DNA of 64,000 bases from Mycolicibacterium neoaurum (GTDB lineage: Bacteria; Actinomycetota; Actinomycetes; Mycobacteriales; Mycobacteriaceae), in NCBI RefSeq assembly GCF_036946495.1, contig NZ_JAQIIX010000002.1:248001-312000 (forward strand), read 5' to 3'. The position numbers and the translations under genes are program-made. The notes beneath the pieces were generated by a model. The model saw only the letters and a program-made list of their open reading frames with translations, was not told the origin of the DNA and made no database searches. This document shows, piece after piece, positions 1-8,688 of this stretch. Position 1 is the first letter of the stretch. The number at the start of each line of letters is the position of its first letter.

Positions 1-320
1 AGCGGCTTGGGAAAGGCGATCTCGGAGAATCCGAGGTTGCCGACGATGGTGCCCTGGGTGAGCTGGGCGACCGACAGCCCGACCAGGGTCGACAGGGTGA
101 ACATGGAGTTGACCAGTCGCTGGTTGAACGGCGGCAGCGCATCGGCGAAGGCCGCGTCCAGATGTAATGCCTGGGTGTTCATCGTCAAGGTGGTGAACAG
201 GACGTTATCGGCTTCGGTGATCGTGCGGCCCGGGCGGTGCAGGTACAGCACCCCGGTCTCGAACTCCTCGAACCACAGCCCGCGCTGCTCGACCGTTCGC
301 TTCGGGGTCGGGCCATTCAT
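1..320 (-). CDS. MaoC-family (hotdog) dehydratase, 3' part cut by window edge
   Basis: The visible N-terminal part (about 106 residues, starting MNGPTPKRTVEQRGLW) has the look of a MaoC-like enoyl-CoA hydratase, with the typical stretch TITEADNVLFTTLTMNTQ followed by the hotdog helix region FNQRLVNSMFTLSTLVGLSV. The start ATG overlaps the fadE19 stop as ATGA, so it is translationally coupled as the fourth gene of the accD1-accA1-fadE19 operon. In M. tuberculosis the equivalent position is Rv2499c, followed by citE (Rv2498c). It probably hydrates an unsaturated acyl-CoA made by the upstream dehydrogenase. The C-terminus lies outside the window, so completeness cannot be judged. Confidence 0.85.
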   Translation of the reverse strand, partial: MNGPTPKRTVEQRGLWFEEFETGVLYLHRPGRTITEADNVLFTTLTMNTQALHLDAAFADALPPFNQRLVNSMFTLSTLVGLSVAQLTQGTIVGNLGFSEIAFPKP

Positions 321-1480
321 CACAGACCCAACCCCCGCGCGATCAGCATCAGCTGCACTTCCGTTGTGCCCTCGCCTATTTCGAGGATCTTGGAGTCACG
401 GTAGTGGCGAGCCACCGAGTACTCGTTCATGAACCCGTAGCCACCGAAGATCTGGGTGGCATCGCGGGCATTGTCCATGGCCGCCTCGCTGGACACCAGC
501 TTTGCCACCGACGCCGCCTTCTTGAAGGGTTTACCCGCCAGCATCAGCGCGGCCGCGTCGTAGTAGGCGGTGCGCGCGACATGCGCGCGCGCCTCCATCC
601 GGGCGATCTTGAAGGCGATGGCCTGGTAGCTGCCGATGGCCGCACCGAACGCCTCGCGTTCCTTGGCGTATTTCACGCACTCGTCCACGCAACCCTGTGC
701 GGCGCCCACCGACAGCGCAGCGATCGCGATGCGGCCCTCATCGAGGATGCTCAGGAAATTGGCGTACCCGCGCCCTCGGGCACCGAGCAGATTTTCCCGA
801 GGCACCCGCACATCATCGAAGCTCAGCGGATGGGTGTCCGAGGCGTTCCAGCCAACCTTGTTGTACGCCGGTTCGGCGGTGAACCCCGCCGTCGGGACCG
901 GCACCAGGATGGCAGAGATCTCCTTCTTGCCCTCGGTCTCACCGGTGACGGCCGTGACGGTGACCAGTTTGGTGATATCGGTACCGGAATTGGTGATGAA
1001 CTGCTTGGAGCCATTGATAACCCAGTCCGAACCATCCTCCTTCGCCGTCGTCTTGGTGGCACCGGCGTCGCTACCGCCGCCGGCCTCGGTGAGCCCGAAG
1101 GCACCAAGGGCCTTGCCGCTGGCCAGCAGCGGCAGCCACTGCTGCTTCTGCGCGTCGTTGCCGAATCGGTAGACCGGCATGGCACCGAGGGAGACACCGG
1201 CTTCCAGCGTGATGGCCACGCTCTGGTCGACCTTGCCGAGTTCCTCCAGCGCCAGGCACAGCGCGAAGTAGTCGCCGCCCATGCCGCCGTATTCCTCGGG
1301 GAACGGCAGTCCGAACAGGCCCATCTCGGCCATGCCGTCGACGACCTCATACGGGAAGCTGTGCTCGGCATCGTGTTTGGCGGCCACCGGTGCCACGACG
1401 CTCTGCGCGAAGTCGCGGACGGTCTTGGCCAGCTGGGCGTAATCGTCGGGCAGTGTGCCCGTGGACAGGTAATCGGTCAT
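320..1480 (-). CDS. fadE19: acyl-CoA dehydrogenase FadE19
   Basis: This is a FAD-dependent acyl-CoA dehydrogenase of 386 residues, the usual family length. The substrate/FAD motif FGLTEAGGGSDAGATKT lies near residue 130, and the C-terminal signature QIFGGYGFMNEYSV is followed by LEIGEGTTEVQ, where Glu370 matches the C-terminal catalytic base of the short/medium-chain class. It sits directly downstream of accA1 with a 4-bp overlap. That context fits isovaleryl-CoA or another branched-chain acyl-CoA as substrate: the dehydrogenase would make the enoyl-CoA (such as 3-methylcrotonyl-CoA) that the carboxylase uses. The substrate is inferred from neighbours, not from active-site residues. Confidence 0.92.
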   Translation of the reverse strand: MTDYLSTGTLPDDYAQLAKTVRDFAQSVVAPVAAKHDAEHSFPYEVVDGMAEMGLFGLPFPEEYGGMGGDYFALCLALEELGKVDQSVAITLEAGVSLGAMPVYRFGNDAQKQQWLPLLASGKALGAFGLTEAGGGSDAGATKTTAKEDGSDWVINGSKQFITNSGTDITKLVTVTAVTGETEGKKEISAILVPVPTAGFTAEPAYNKVGWNASDTHPLSFDDVRVPRENLLGARGRGYANFLSILDEGRIAIAALSVGAAQGCVDECVKYAKEREAFGAAIGSYQAIAFKIARMEARAHVARTAYYDAAALMLAGKPFKKAASVAKLVSSEAAMDNARDATQIFGGYGFMNEYSVARHYRDSKILEIGEGTTEVQLMLIARGLGL

Positions 1481-3492
1481 CGTTGGGACTCCTTGCTTGC
1501 GGTGATGCGGGCAAGGGGCTGCCCGACCTTGACCTGGTCGCCGACGGCGACAAGTAGCTCCGCGACACCGTCGACGGGTGCCTTGAGCGCGTGTTCCATC
1601 TTCATCGCCTCGACGGTCACGACGACCTCCCCGGCGGACACGTCGGCGCCGCTGTCGACACCCACCGCGACCACGGATCCCGGCATGGGGCTGAGCAGTT
1701 CGGCATCACCGGCGTGCGCGTCGTCGGCGCGCACCGATGCCTCGCGAACCTCGCGCACCACGATGGTGTGGTCCGGACCTGCCAGCCAGATATCAGCGCC
1801 GTCGGCGGCGACCACGAACTCGCTGCGCAGGCCGTCGATGACGAGCGTGAGCACCCGCCCCGTCAGCGTGGCGCTCATCCGATGGCCCGCGCCGTGTTCG
1901 ACGGTGGCCGTAGCCGATTCGGGTGTGCCGGTCAGGTGTACGTGCTCGATGCGCTCCCCCGCTGCCAGCCGCGCCACGGTCGGGGCATGTGCGCCGGTGC
2001 GCCACCCTGAGGGTGCCGACCACGGGTCATCGCCGCGAGTCTGCCAGGCCAGCAGCCAACGGAAGGTCGCCGCAGCGATCAGGTCGGTGTCATCAGCCCG
2101 CGGGGCAAGGTAATCGGGTAACCGTCGGTCCAGCAGTCCGGTGTCGAGGCGGCCCGCCTGCACATCGGGATCGGCGAGCAGGAACCGCAGGAAATCGATG
2201 TTGGTGGTGACGCCGAGGACAGCGGTGTCGGAGAGTGCACGGTCCAGACCGCGCAGGGCTGCATCGCGGTCCGGCCCGTGGGCGATCACCTTGGCCAGCA
2301 TCGGGTCATAGTCGCTGCCCACCACCGTGCCGGGATGGATCCCCGAATCGATTCGCGTCGTGCCGTTTCGCCGGTTGCCGCTCGGTTCGACGATATCGAG
2401 CACCGTGCCGCCGGTCGGCAGGAATCCGCTGCCGGGATCCTCGGCGTAGACCCGCGCCTCGATGGCATGCCCGTCCAGAGTGATATCGCTCTGCGCAAGG
2501 TGTAGCGGGTCTCCGGCGGCGATACGGATCTGCTGTTCGACCAGATCGACGCCGGTGACCATCTCCGTGACGGGGTGCTCCACCTGCAGGCGGGTATTCA
2601 TCTCCATGAAGAAGAACTCGTCGGGACGGTCGGCCGAGACGATGAATTCCACGGTGCCCGCACCGGTGTAGTCCACGCTGCGGGCGGTATTGCATGCCGC
2701 CTCGCCGATCCGGGCCCGGGTGGCCGCATCCAATAGCGGCGACGGTGCCTCCTCGATCACCTTCTGGTGGCGGCGCTGCAAGCTGCATTCACGCTCGCCG
2801 AGGTGGATCACGTTGCCGTGGTTGTCGGCCAGCACCTGGACCTCGATGTGCCGGGGGTTCAACACGAACCGTTCCAGGAACAGCGTGTCGTCGCCGAATG
2901 CCGATGCCGCTTCGCGCCGCGCCGAGACCAGGGCCGACGGCAGCTCTTCGGCATCGTGCACCACCCGCATGCCCTTGCCGCCGCCGCCCGCGGACGGTTT
3001 GACCAAGACCGGAAAGCCGACTTCGGGTGCGCCGGCGATCAGCTCATCGTCGGTCAGCCCGGGCCGCGAGATGCCGGGCACCACCGGGACATCGAACTCC
3101 GCGACCGCCGCCTTGGCCGCGATCTTGTCACCCATCGTCTTGATCGCGCGCACCGGTGGGCCGATGAACACGATGCCAGCTTCGTACAGGGCTGCCGCGA
3201 AATCCGCGTTCTCGGCCAGGAATCCGTAGCCGGGATGCACGGCCTGCGCACCGGTGCGCCGAGCCGCATCGACGATGGCGTCGATGTTCAGATAACTCTG
3301 CCGGGCCGCGGCCGGACCGATCCGCACGCTCGCGTCGGCTTCCAGGACGTGCCGGGCACCGGCGTCGGCGTCGCTGTAGACCGCGACCGACCGGATACCC
3401 AGCGCGCGTAGCGACCGGATGACGCGGACGGCGATCTCACCGCGGTTGGCGACCAACACAGTGTCGAAGAGTCGGGTAACCATCTGCATCAC
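1477..3492 (-). CDS. accA1: acyl-CoA carboxylase alpha subunit AccA1 (biotin carboxylase + BCCP)
   Basis: This biotin-dependent carboxylase alpha chain has an N-terminal biotin carboxylase domain (FDTVLVANRGEIAVRVIRSL), an ATP-grasp glycine loop (KPSAGGGGKGMRVV), and a C-terminal biotinyl domain whose EAMKMEH motif carries the biotin lysine (about residue 631). The start is a GTG overlapping the accD1 stop as GTGA; an ATG follows at the next codon. With AccD1 it should form the 3-methylcrotonyl-CoA carboxylase complex of leucine degradation, the role reported for AccA1/AccD1 in mycobacteria. Gene order accD1-accA1-fadE19 matches Rv2502c-Rv2500c. Confidence 0.93.
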   Translation of the reverse strand: MMQMVTRLFDTVLVANRGEIAVRVIRSLRALGIRSVAVYSDADAGARHVLEADASVRIGPAAARQSYLNIDAIVDAARRTGAQAVHPGYGFLAENADFAAALYEAGIVFIGPPVRAIKTMGDKIAAKAAVAEFDVPVVPGISRPGLTDDELIAGAPEVGFPVLVKPSAGGGGKGMRVVHDAEELPSALVSARREAASAFGDDTLFLERFVLNPRHIEVQVLADNHGNVIHLGERECSLQRRHQKVIEEAPSPLLDAATRARIGEAACNTARSVDYTGAGTVEFIVSADRPDEFFFMEMNTRLQVEHPVTEMVTGVDLVEQQIRIAAGDPLHLAQSDITLDGHAIEARVYAEDPGSGFLPTGGTVLDIVEPSGNRRNGTTRIDSGIHPGTVVGSDYDPMLAKVIAHGPDRDAALRGLDRALSDTAVLGVTTNIDFLRFLLADPDVQAGRLDTGLLDRRLPDYLAPRADDTDLIAAATFRWLLAWQTRGDDPWSAPSGWRTGAHAPTVARLAAGERIEHVHLTGTPESATATVEHGAGHRMSATLTGRVLTLVIDGLRSEFVVAADGADIWLAGPDHTIVVREVREASVRADDAHAGDAELLSPMPGSVVAVGVDSGADVSAGEVVVTVEAMKMEHALKAPVDGVAELLVAVGDQVKVGQPLARITASKESQR

Positions 3493-5027
3493 ATCCTGAA
3501 TACGCCGTAGGACACCGGCTCCAACGGAGCCTGTGCGGCCACTGACAGGGCAAGTCCCAGAACCGTTCTGGTGTCGGCGGGATCGATCACACCGTCATCC
3601 CACAGGCGTGCGGTCGAGTAGTAGGGATTGCCCTGGTGTTCGTATTGCTGGCGGATCGGCGCCTTGAAGGCCTCCTCCTGCTCCGGTGTCATCTCGCCTC
3701 GCACGGTGGCCAGCACCGAGGCGGCCTGCTCACCACCCATCACCGAGATGCGGGCATTGGGCCACATCCACAGGAACCGCGGCGAGTACGCCCGTCCGCA
3801 CATCGAGTAGTTGCCCGCACCGTAGGAGCCACCGATCACCACCGTCAGCTTGGGCACCCGCGCGCATGCGACCGCGGTGACCATCTTGGCGCCGTGCTTG
3901 GCGATACCGCCTGCCTCGTAGTCGCGGCCCACCATGAAACCGGCGATGTTCTGCAGGAACACCAGCGGGGTGTTGCGCTTGTCGCACAGTTCGATGAAAT
4001 GTGCACCCTTGACCGCGGATTCGCCGAACAGCACACCGTTGTTGGCGACGATGCCGACGGGGTGGCCGTGAATGTGAGCGAAACCGGTGACCAGCGTGGT
4101 GCCGTATTCGGCCTTGAACTCGGCGAATTCGCCGCCATCGACGATCCGGGTGATCACCTCGTGCACGTCATAGGGCACCCGCGAATCGACCGGCACCACA
4201 TCGTAGAGCTCGGACTGATCGGCGATCGGATCGACGGCGGGTCGCATCTGCCACGGCGGGTCCTGACGCGGGCCGAAGGTGGACACGATGCGCCGGACGA
4301 TGCGCAGCGCATCGCGGTCGTCGTTGGCGAGATGATCTGTCACACCGGAGGTCTTGGAGTGCAGGTCGCCGCCGCCGAGTTCCTCGGCGGTGACCACTTC
4401 ACCGGTCGCGGCCTTCACCAGGGGCGGGCCGCCCAGGAAGATGGTGCCCTGGTTGCGGACGATGACGGCCTCATCGCTCATCGCCGGGACGTACGCGCCA
4501 CCGGCGGTGCAGGACCCCAGTACCGCGGCGATCTGCGGGATGCCCTTGGCGCTCATGGTGGCCTGGTTGAAGAAGATTCGCCCGAAGTGTTCGCGGTCGG
4601 GGAACACCTCGTCCTGGCGTGGCAGGAAGGCGCCGCCGGAATCGACGAGATAGAGACACGGCAGCCGGTTCTGCGCGGCGATCTCCTGGGCGCGCAGGTG
4701 CTTCTTGACGGTGATCGGGTAGTAGGTGCCGCCCTTGACGGTGGCGTCGTTGGCCACCACCATGCATTCGCGTCCGCTCACCCGGCCTACACCGGCGATC
4801 AGTCCGGCACCCGGGCATTCGTCGTCGTACATGCCGTCGGCGGCCAGTGGCGCGATATCGAGGAACGGGCTGCCCGGGTCCAGCAGGGTGTCCACCCGGT
4901 CTCGAGGTAACAGTTTTCCGCGCCCCACATGCCGGTCCCGCGCCTTGTCCGGTCCGCCGCGTGCCGCGGTGGCCAGTTTGGCGCGGAGTTCGGATACCAG
5001 CGCGGTGTGCGCTTCACGATGCGTCAT
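3489..5027 (-). CDS. accD1: acyl-CoA carboxylase beta subunit AccD1 (3-methylcrotonyl-CoA carboxylase type)
   Basis: The 512-residue carboxyltransferase subunit has the MCCase-beta layout: RGKLLPRDRVDTLLDPGSPF near the N-terminus, the oxyanion/glycine-rich segment GSCTAGGAYVPAMSDE, and the C-terminal half with VVIGGSYGAGNYSMCGRAY. It transfers the carboxyl group from biotin on AccA1 to a branched enoyl-CoA. It is the first gene of the minus-strand operon. Its start codon lies within a few tens of bases of the operator shared with the divergent bkaR gene, so it is very likely repressed by BkaR. Confidence 0.94.
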   Translation of the reverse strand: MTHREAHTALVSELRAKLATAARGGPDKARDRHVGRGKLLPRDRVDTLLDPGSPFLDIAPLAADGMYDDECPGAGLIAGVGRVSGRECMVVANDATVKGGTYYPITVKKHLRAQEIAAQNRLPCLYLVDSGGAFLPRQDEVFPDREHFGRIFFNQATMSAKGIPQIAAVLGSCTAGGAYVPAMSDEAVIVRNQGTIFLGGPPLVKAATGEVVTAEELGGGDLHSKTSGVTDHLANDDRDALRIVRRIVSTFGPRQDPPWQMRPAVDPIADQSELYDVVPVDSRVPYDVHEVITRIVDGGEFAEFKAEYGTTLVTGFAHIHGHPVGIVANNGVLFGESAVKGAHFIELCDKRNTPLVFLQNIAGFMVGRDYEAGGIAKHGAKMVTAVACARVPKLTVVIGGSYGAGNYSMCGRAYSPRFLWMWPNARISVMGGEQAASVLATVRGEMTPEQEEAFKAPIRQQYEHQGNPYYSTARLWDDGVIDPADTRTVLGLALSVAAQAPLEPVSYGVFRM

Positions 5028-5040
5028 CGATGAACCCGTC

Positions 5041-5095
5041 CATTTGAGTTAATCATGATTAACTCGTGGTATGTTAATCCGAATTAACTCAAATG
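5041..5095. promoter_or_regulatory. palindromic operator between accD1 and bkaR
   Basis: Two related dyads are visible. The first, GAGTTAATCATGATTAACTC at 5046-5065, is a perfect 20-bp palindrome. The second, at 5073-5090, is an imperfect copy (GTTAATCCGAATTAAC core). The whole block is also bounded by a perfect 13-bp inverted repeat, CATTTGAGTTAAT at 5041-5053 against ATTAACTCAAATG at 5083-5095. A TetR dimer pair is the expected ligand, and BkaR autoregulation plus operon repression is the obvious reading. The right arm includes the proposed bkaR start codon. Confidence 0.85.
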
Positions 5096-5719
5096 TCTAC
5101 GTTCGAGATGGATCCGGGGATGCCCACTGAGACACCGCGCAGCAGAGCCAAATCCGACCGACGTGACCAGTTGATCGCCGCGGCGGAGCGGTTGGTCGCC
5201 GAACACGGGTACCTGTCGGTCCGTTTGGAGGACATCGGCGCGGCGGTCGGCGTCAGCGGTCCGGCGATCTACCGTCACTTCGCCAACAAGGAGGCCCTGC
5301 TGGTCGAGTTGCTCGTCGGGATCAGCACCAGATTGCTGGCCGGCGGGCAATCCGTCGTCGCCGAGGCAGCCGGGGCCCGCGAAGCGCTGGACGGCCTGAT
5401 CGAGTTCCACCTCGACTTCGCCCTCGGCGAATCCAATCTCATCCGCATCCAGGACCGCGACCTCAGCCATCTGCCGGCGGCCGCGGCGCGACAGGTGCGG
5501 AAAGCGCAGCGTCAGTACGTCGAGATCTGGGTCGACGTACTGCGCCGGATCGACCCCGATATCGACGAGGCCGACGCCCGGGTGATGGCCCATGCCGCAT
5601 TCGGCCTGCTCAACTCCACTCCGTACAGCCTCAAGGCCCCCAGTACCACGCACTCGTCCAGGCCGGTGCTGCGGGCGATGACGGTCGCGGCGTTGACCGC
5701 CGCCCACCGAAATCCGTAG
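5093..5719 (+). CDS. bkaR: TetR-family repressor of branched-chain keto-acid metabolism (BkaR-like)
   Basis: This is a TetR-family protein of 208 residues. The N-terminal helix-turn-helix spans roughly residues 20-65 (LVAEHGYLSVRLEDIGAAVG, then YRHFANKEALLVELL), followed by an all-helical ligand domain. It is divergent from accD1, as Rv2506 is in M. tuberculosis, where the orthologue BkaR was described as repressor of the branched-chain keto-acid locus. The first ATG lies inside the operator repeat with no Shine-Dalgarno sequence, which suggests a leaderless transcript or a start at a later in-frame Met (residue 6 or 10). The inducer is probably an acyl-CoA of the pathway; this is inference. 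Confidence 0.88.
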   Translation: MSTFEMDPGMPTETPRSRAKSDRRDQLIAAAERLVAEHGYLSVRLEDIGAAVGVSGPAIYRHFANKEALLVELLVGISTRLLAGGQSVVAEAAGAREALDGLIEFHLDFALGESNLIRIQDRDLSHLPAAAARQVRKAQRQYVEIWVDVLRRIDPDIDEADARVMAHAAFGLLNSTPYSLKAPSTTHSSRPVLRAMTVAALTAAHRNP

Positions 5720-5752
5720 CCGCGCGGGTACCGTGGGGCCCATGAGGTGGGC

Positions 5753-6499
5753 ATGACCGAATATCCCCGTCGGGACGAGCCGACCCGTCGGCTCGACGGT
5801 GGCCAGTACGGCTATCCCGGGTACTCCGACCCCGCGTACGCGGGTCAGAACCCCTACAGCGCTCGGCCCACCGAGCAGATCCCGGCCTATCCGGCCTACG
5901 GTTACGACCCCTACACCGGTCAGTACGGCGGCACACCACCGCCCCCGCCGCCGGGAGCTCCCGAACCACCGGAGCCGCCGCGCACCCCGCGCTGGTTGTG
6001 GGTGGTCGCCGGTATCGCGGTCGTCACCGTCATCGGGTTGGTCATCGCATTGGTGATCGTCAACAGCAGCCAGCAGCAAACCGTGCTGGCGCCCGTGCCC
6101 TCGCTGACCGAACCGACCGTCACGCCGGCGCCGACCACCACCACCCGGCGCCCCACCACGACGACCAGCCCACGCACCGCCGCGCCGGCACCCAGCACGA
6201 CACCGTCGACCACCGCGCCGTCGACCGCCGGCACCACCGAAACCGTCGTCTACACCGTCAGCGGGCAGGGCCGCGCCATCAACATCACCTACGTCGACAA
6301 CGGCGGCGTCCTGCAGACCGAGTTCAACGTGGTCCTGCCCTGGAGTAAAGAGGTGTCGCTGCCGGGCCCGGCCAACCAATCGGCCAGTGTGAGCATCATC
6401 AACGTCGGCCGAGAGGTCACCTGCTCGATCGACATCGAGGGCGCCCAAGTGCAGCAGCGCACCGGCTCCGGCCTGACGATCTGCAGCCCGCTGCCCTAA
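5753..6499 (+). CDS. proline-rich membrane protein with MmpS-like C-terminal domain
   Basis: About 248 residues. A Tyr/Pro-rich cytoplasmic N-terminus (residues 1-78, with a run of prolines near 62-67) leads to one transmembrane helix (about 81-103). A Thr/Pro/Ser-rich extracellular linker follows, then a C-terminal domain of about 85 residues (VVYTVSGQGRAINITYVDNG onward) that resembles the beta-sandwich of MmpS proteins and contains two cysteines. It corresponds in position to Rv2507. There is no MmpL partner nearby, so it may work alone at the membrane or periplasm. The ATG at 5753 is preferred over an upstream GTG because a GAGGTGGG ribosome-binding site precedes it. Confidence 0.75.
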   Translation: MTEYPRRDEPTRRLDGGQYGYPGYSDPAYAGQNPYSARPTEQIPAYPAYGYDPYTGQYGGTPPPPPPGAPEPPEPPRTPRWLWVVAGIAVVTVIGLVIALVIVNSSQQQTVLAPVPSLTEPTVTPAPTTTTRRPTTTTSPRTAAPAPSTTPSTTAPSTAGTTETVVYTVSGQGRAINITYVDNGGVLQTEFNVVLPWSKEVSLPGPANQSASVSIINVGREVTCSIDIEGAQVQQRTGSGLTICSPLP

Positions 6500-7797
6500 T
6501 GCGCGCCGACGCGGGGGGTCTTGACGCCCAGCATCAGGATCAGGCCGAGACCCAACACCGCGCACAGTCCGCCCATCCCGGCCCGGTCGGTGCCGAACGC
6601 GTCGATGAAGAGGAAGAACAACCACGGCGCGAGCGGGGCGGCGGCCCGGCCGGTGGTCATGTACAGCCCGAACGCGACGCCTTCCTTGCCCGCGGTGGAC
6701 ATCCGCAGCATCTGGGTGCGCGCCGCCGATAGCGTCGGGCCGATGAACAGACACAACAGCAGCCCGCACACCCAGAACGCCAGCTGACCCGACAACGTCA
6801 TCAGCGTCAGCCCGACGATGATCATCAGCGACAACGCGCCCAGGATCACCGGCTTGGCCCCGAATCGGTCGTCGAGCAACCCGCCGACCACCGCGCCCAG
6901 CGCAGCAACCAAGCAGGCGCACACCCCGAACAGCAGCACGCTGGCCGGGGAGATGCCGTACACATTGACCCCGAGCACCGCGCCGAAGGTGAACACTCCG
7001 GTGAGACCGTCGCGGAACACCGCGCTGGCGACCAGGTAATAGACGACGTTGCGGTCACGGCGCCACTCGCTGCGCACCTCGTGCCACAGCTTGCGGTAGG
7101 AGGCGATGATGCCGATCGGCCGATGTGCGGCGTCCGCAGGCGGATTCGGCCCCTTGAGCACCAGCGGCAGCGCGAACACCAGGAACCAGGCGGCGGTCAG
7201 CAGCATCGCGGCCCGCACATTCTGGCCGTCGTCGGTGGGCAGCCCGAGCAGGCCACCGTCACCGGAGATGAACAGGGCGTAGATGATCAGCAGCAGGCCC
7301 ACGCTGCCGCCGTAGCCGACCGCCAGCCCGGCCCCGGAGATGCGTCCCGAGGTTGCCGGTGTGGACAGCTGACTCAACATCGCGTTGTAGGGCACGGTCG
7401 CCAGGTCGTTGCAGGCGGCGGTGATGGCCAGCAGCGCCAGCCCGGCCCACAGATACGAATAGTTGGTGCCGATGAAGCTCATGCCGGCCACCAGCACCAC
7501 GACCGCACCCGTGAGCAGTGCCAGGGCGCGGCGGCGACGGTGCGGCGCGTCGACCCAGACACCGGTGATCGGCGCGAGCAGCGCGACGATCAGGCCGGCC
7601 ACCGTGAGCGCACGACCCAGCCAGCTCGACGGGGAAGTCTCCCCCGGCAACCCGTCGCCGACGGCGTTGGTGAGATAGACGGAGAAGACGAAGGTGACCA
7701 CGATCGCGTTCACCGAGGTGGCACCGCAGTCGTAGAGAACCCACGATCGGACCTGGGACCGCCGGGCCGTATCGGGCGCCGACCCGGGGCTGCTCAT
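6496..7797 (-). CDS. UMF1-type major facilitator transporter
   Basis: This integral membrane protein of about 433 residues has around 12 hydrophobic segments. Its first helix, RSWVLYDCGATSVNAIVVTF, matches the RxWxLYDxA signature of the UMF1/Atg22-like major facilitator branch. A short basic loop (DAPHRRRRAL) follows helix 2. The substrate is unknown. It is equivalent in position to Rv2508c. The start at MSSPGSAPD is chosen because upstream residues in the frame overlap the divergent SDR gene. Its TAG stop overlaps the TAA of the converging MmpS-like gene by two bases, so no terminator separates them. Confidence 0.85.
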   Translation of the reverse strand: MSSPGSAPDTARRSQVRSWVLYDCGATSVNAIVVTFVFSVYLTNAVGDGLPGETSPSSWLGRALTVAGLIVALLAPITGVWVDAPHRRRRALALLTGAVVVLVAGMSFIGTNYSYLWAGLALLAITAACNDLATVPYNAMLSQLSTPATSGRISGAGLAVGYGGSVGLLLIIYALFISGDGGLLGLPTDDGQNVRAAMLLTAAWFLVFALPLVLKGPNPPADAAHRPIGIIASYRKLWHEVRSEWRRDRNVVYYLVASAVFRDGLTGVFTFGAVLGVNVYGISPASVLLFGVCACLVAALGAVVGGLLDDRFGAKPVILGALSLMIIVGLTLMTLSGQLAFWVCGLLLCLFIGPTLSAARTQMLRMSTAGKEGVAFGLYMTTGRAAAPLAPWLFFLFIDAFGTDRAGMGGLCAVLGLGLILMLGVKTPRVGAH

Positions 7798-7831
7798 GGC
7801 CGTCACCCTAACGGTCCCTACGATTTCTCCC

Positions 7832-8638
7832 ATGCCAGTACCCGCTCCCCATCCCGATGCCCGCGCGGTCGTCACCGGCGCCTCGCAGGGCATCGGTGAG
7901 GCCCTTGCCTTCGATCTCGCCGGACGCGGCCACCATCTGATCGTCACCGCGCGCCGCGGTGATGTGCTGACCGACCTCGCCGAGCGCATCACCGCCCGCC
8001 ATGGTGTGACGGTCGAGGTGCGCGCGGTCGATCTGGCCGACCCGGCCGCCCGTGAGGTGTTCTGCCAGGAGCTTGCCGGGCGCAACATCTCGATCCTGTG
8101 TGCCAATGCCGGCACCGCCACCTTCGGGCCGCTGGCCAAGCTCGACCCCGCCGGTGAGAAGGCGCAGGTGCAGCTCAACGCCATCGCGGTGCACGATCTG
8201 TGTCTGGCCGTGCTGCCGGGCATGCTGGAGCGGCGGGCCGGCGGGATCCTGATCTCCGGGTCGGCGGCGGGTAACTCCCCGATCCCGAACAACGCCACCT
8301 ACGCGGCGACCAAGGCGTTCGCCAACACCTTCAGCGAGTCGCTGCGCGGTGAGGTCAAGAAGGACGGCATACACGTCACGCTGCTGGCGCCAGGACCGGT
8401 GCGCACCGAGCTGCCGGATATCTCCGAGCAGTCGCTGGTGGAGCGTCTGATCCCGGATTTCCTGTGGATCAACACCGAGTACACCGCCAAGGTGTCACTC
8501 GACGCTCTGGAAGCCAACAAGATGCGCATCGTGCCGGGTTTGACGTCCAAGGCGATGTCGGTGGCCAGCGGGTACGCCCCGCGCGCGATCGTCACCCCGA
8601 TCGTCGGGGCGGTCTACAAGAAACTCGGCGGCGAGTAG
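7832..8638 (+). CDS. short-chain dehydrogenase/reductase
   Basis: A classical SDR of 268 residues with the cofactor glycine motif TGASQGIG near the N-terminus, the NAG motif (CANAGTATFG), a catalytic serine in LISGSAAG, and YAATK as the Tyr-Lys pair. The C-terminal part has the LAPGPVRTEL segment common to this family. It is equivalent in position to Rv2509. The start at MPVPAPHPDARAV avoids reading through the promoter region of the divergent transporter gene. The substrate cannot be told from sequence. Confidence 0.88.
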   Translation: MPVPAPHPDARAVVTGASQGIGEALAFDLAGRGHHLIVTARRGDVLTDLAERITARHGVTVEVRAVDLADPAAREVFCQELAGRNISILCANAGTATFGPLAKLDPAGEKAQVQLNAIAVHDLCLAVLPGMLERRAGGILISGSAAGNSPIPNNATYAATKAFANTFSESLRGEVKKDGIHVTLLAPGPVRTELPDISEQSLVERLIPDFLWINTEYTAKVSLDALEANKMRIVPGLTSKAMSVASGYAPRAIVTPIVGAVYKKLGGE

Positions 8639-8639
8639 C

Positions 8640-8688
8640 GATTTCGGCGCGCAGACGCTCGGTCAGCGAGCGCGAGCGCGCCGAAATC
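8640..8688. terminator. bidirectional terminator-like two-level hairpin
   Basis: A perfect 12-bp inverted repeat (GATTTCGGCGCG at 8640-8651 against CGCGCCGAAATC at 8677-8688) encloses a second stem, CGCTCG/CGAGCG (8656-8661 and 8667-8672) with a GTCAG loop. It sits exactly between the SDR stop and the converging HerA-like gene, and overlaps the first two bases of that gene's TGA stop. The A/T ends of the outer stem give a short T run in both directions. Confidence 0.75.

Noticed and set aside
404..2113. 569-residue plus-strand open frame opposite fadE19 and accA1
   Set aside because: It is antisense to two conserved enzymes in an intact operon; a high-GC shadow.
5084..6922. 612-residue minus-strand open frame across bkaR and the MmpS-like gene
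   Set aside because: It is the reverse of two well-supported genes and has an Arg/Gly-rich composition without any family features.
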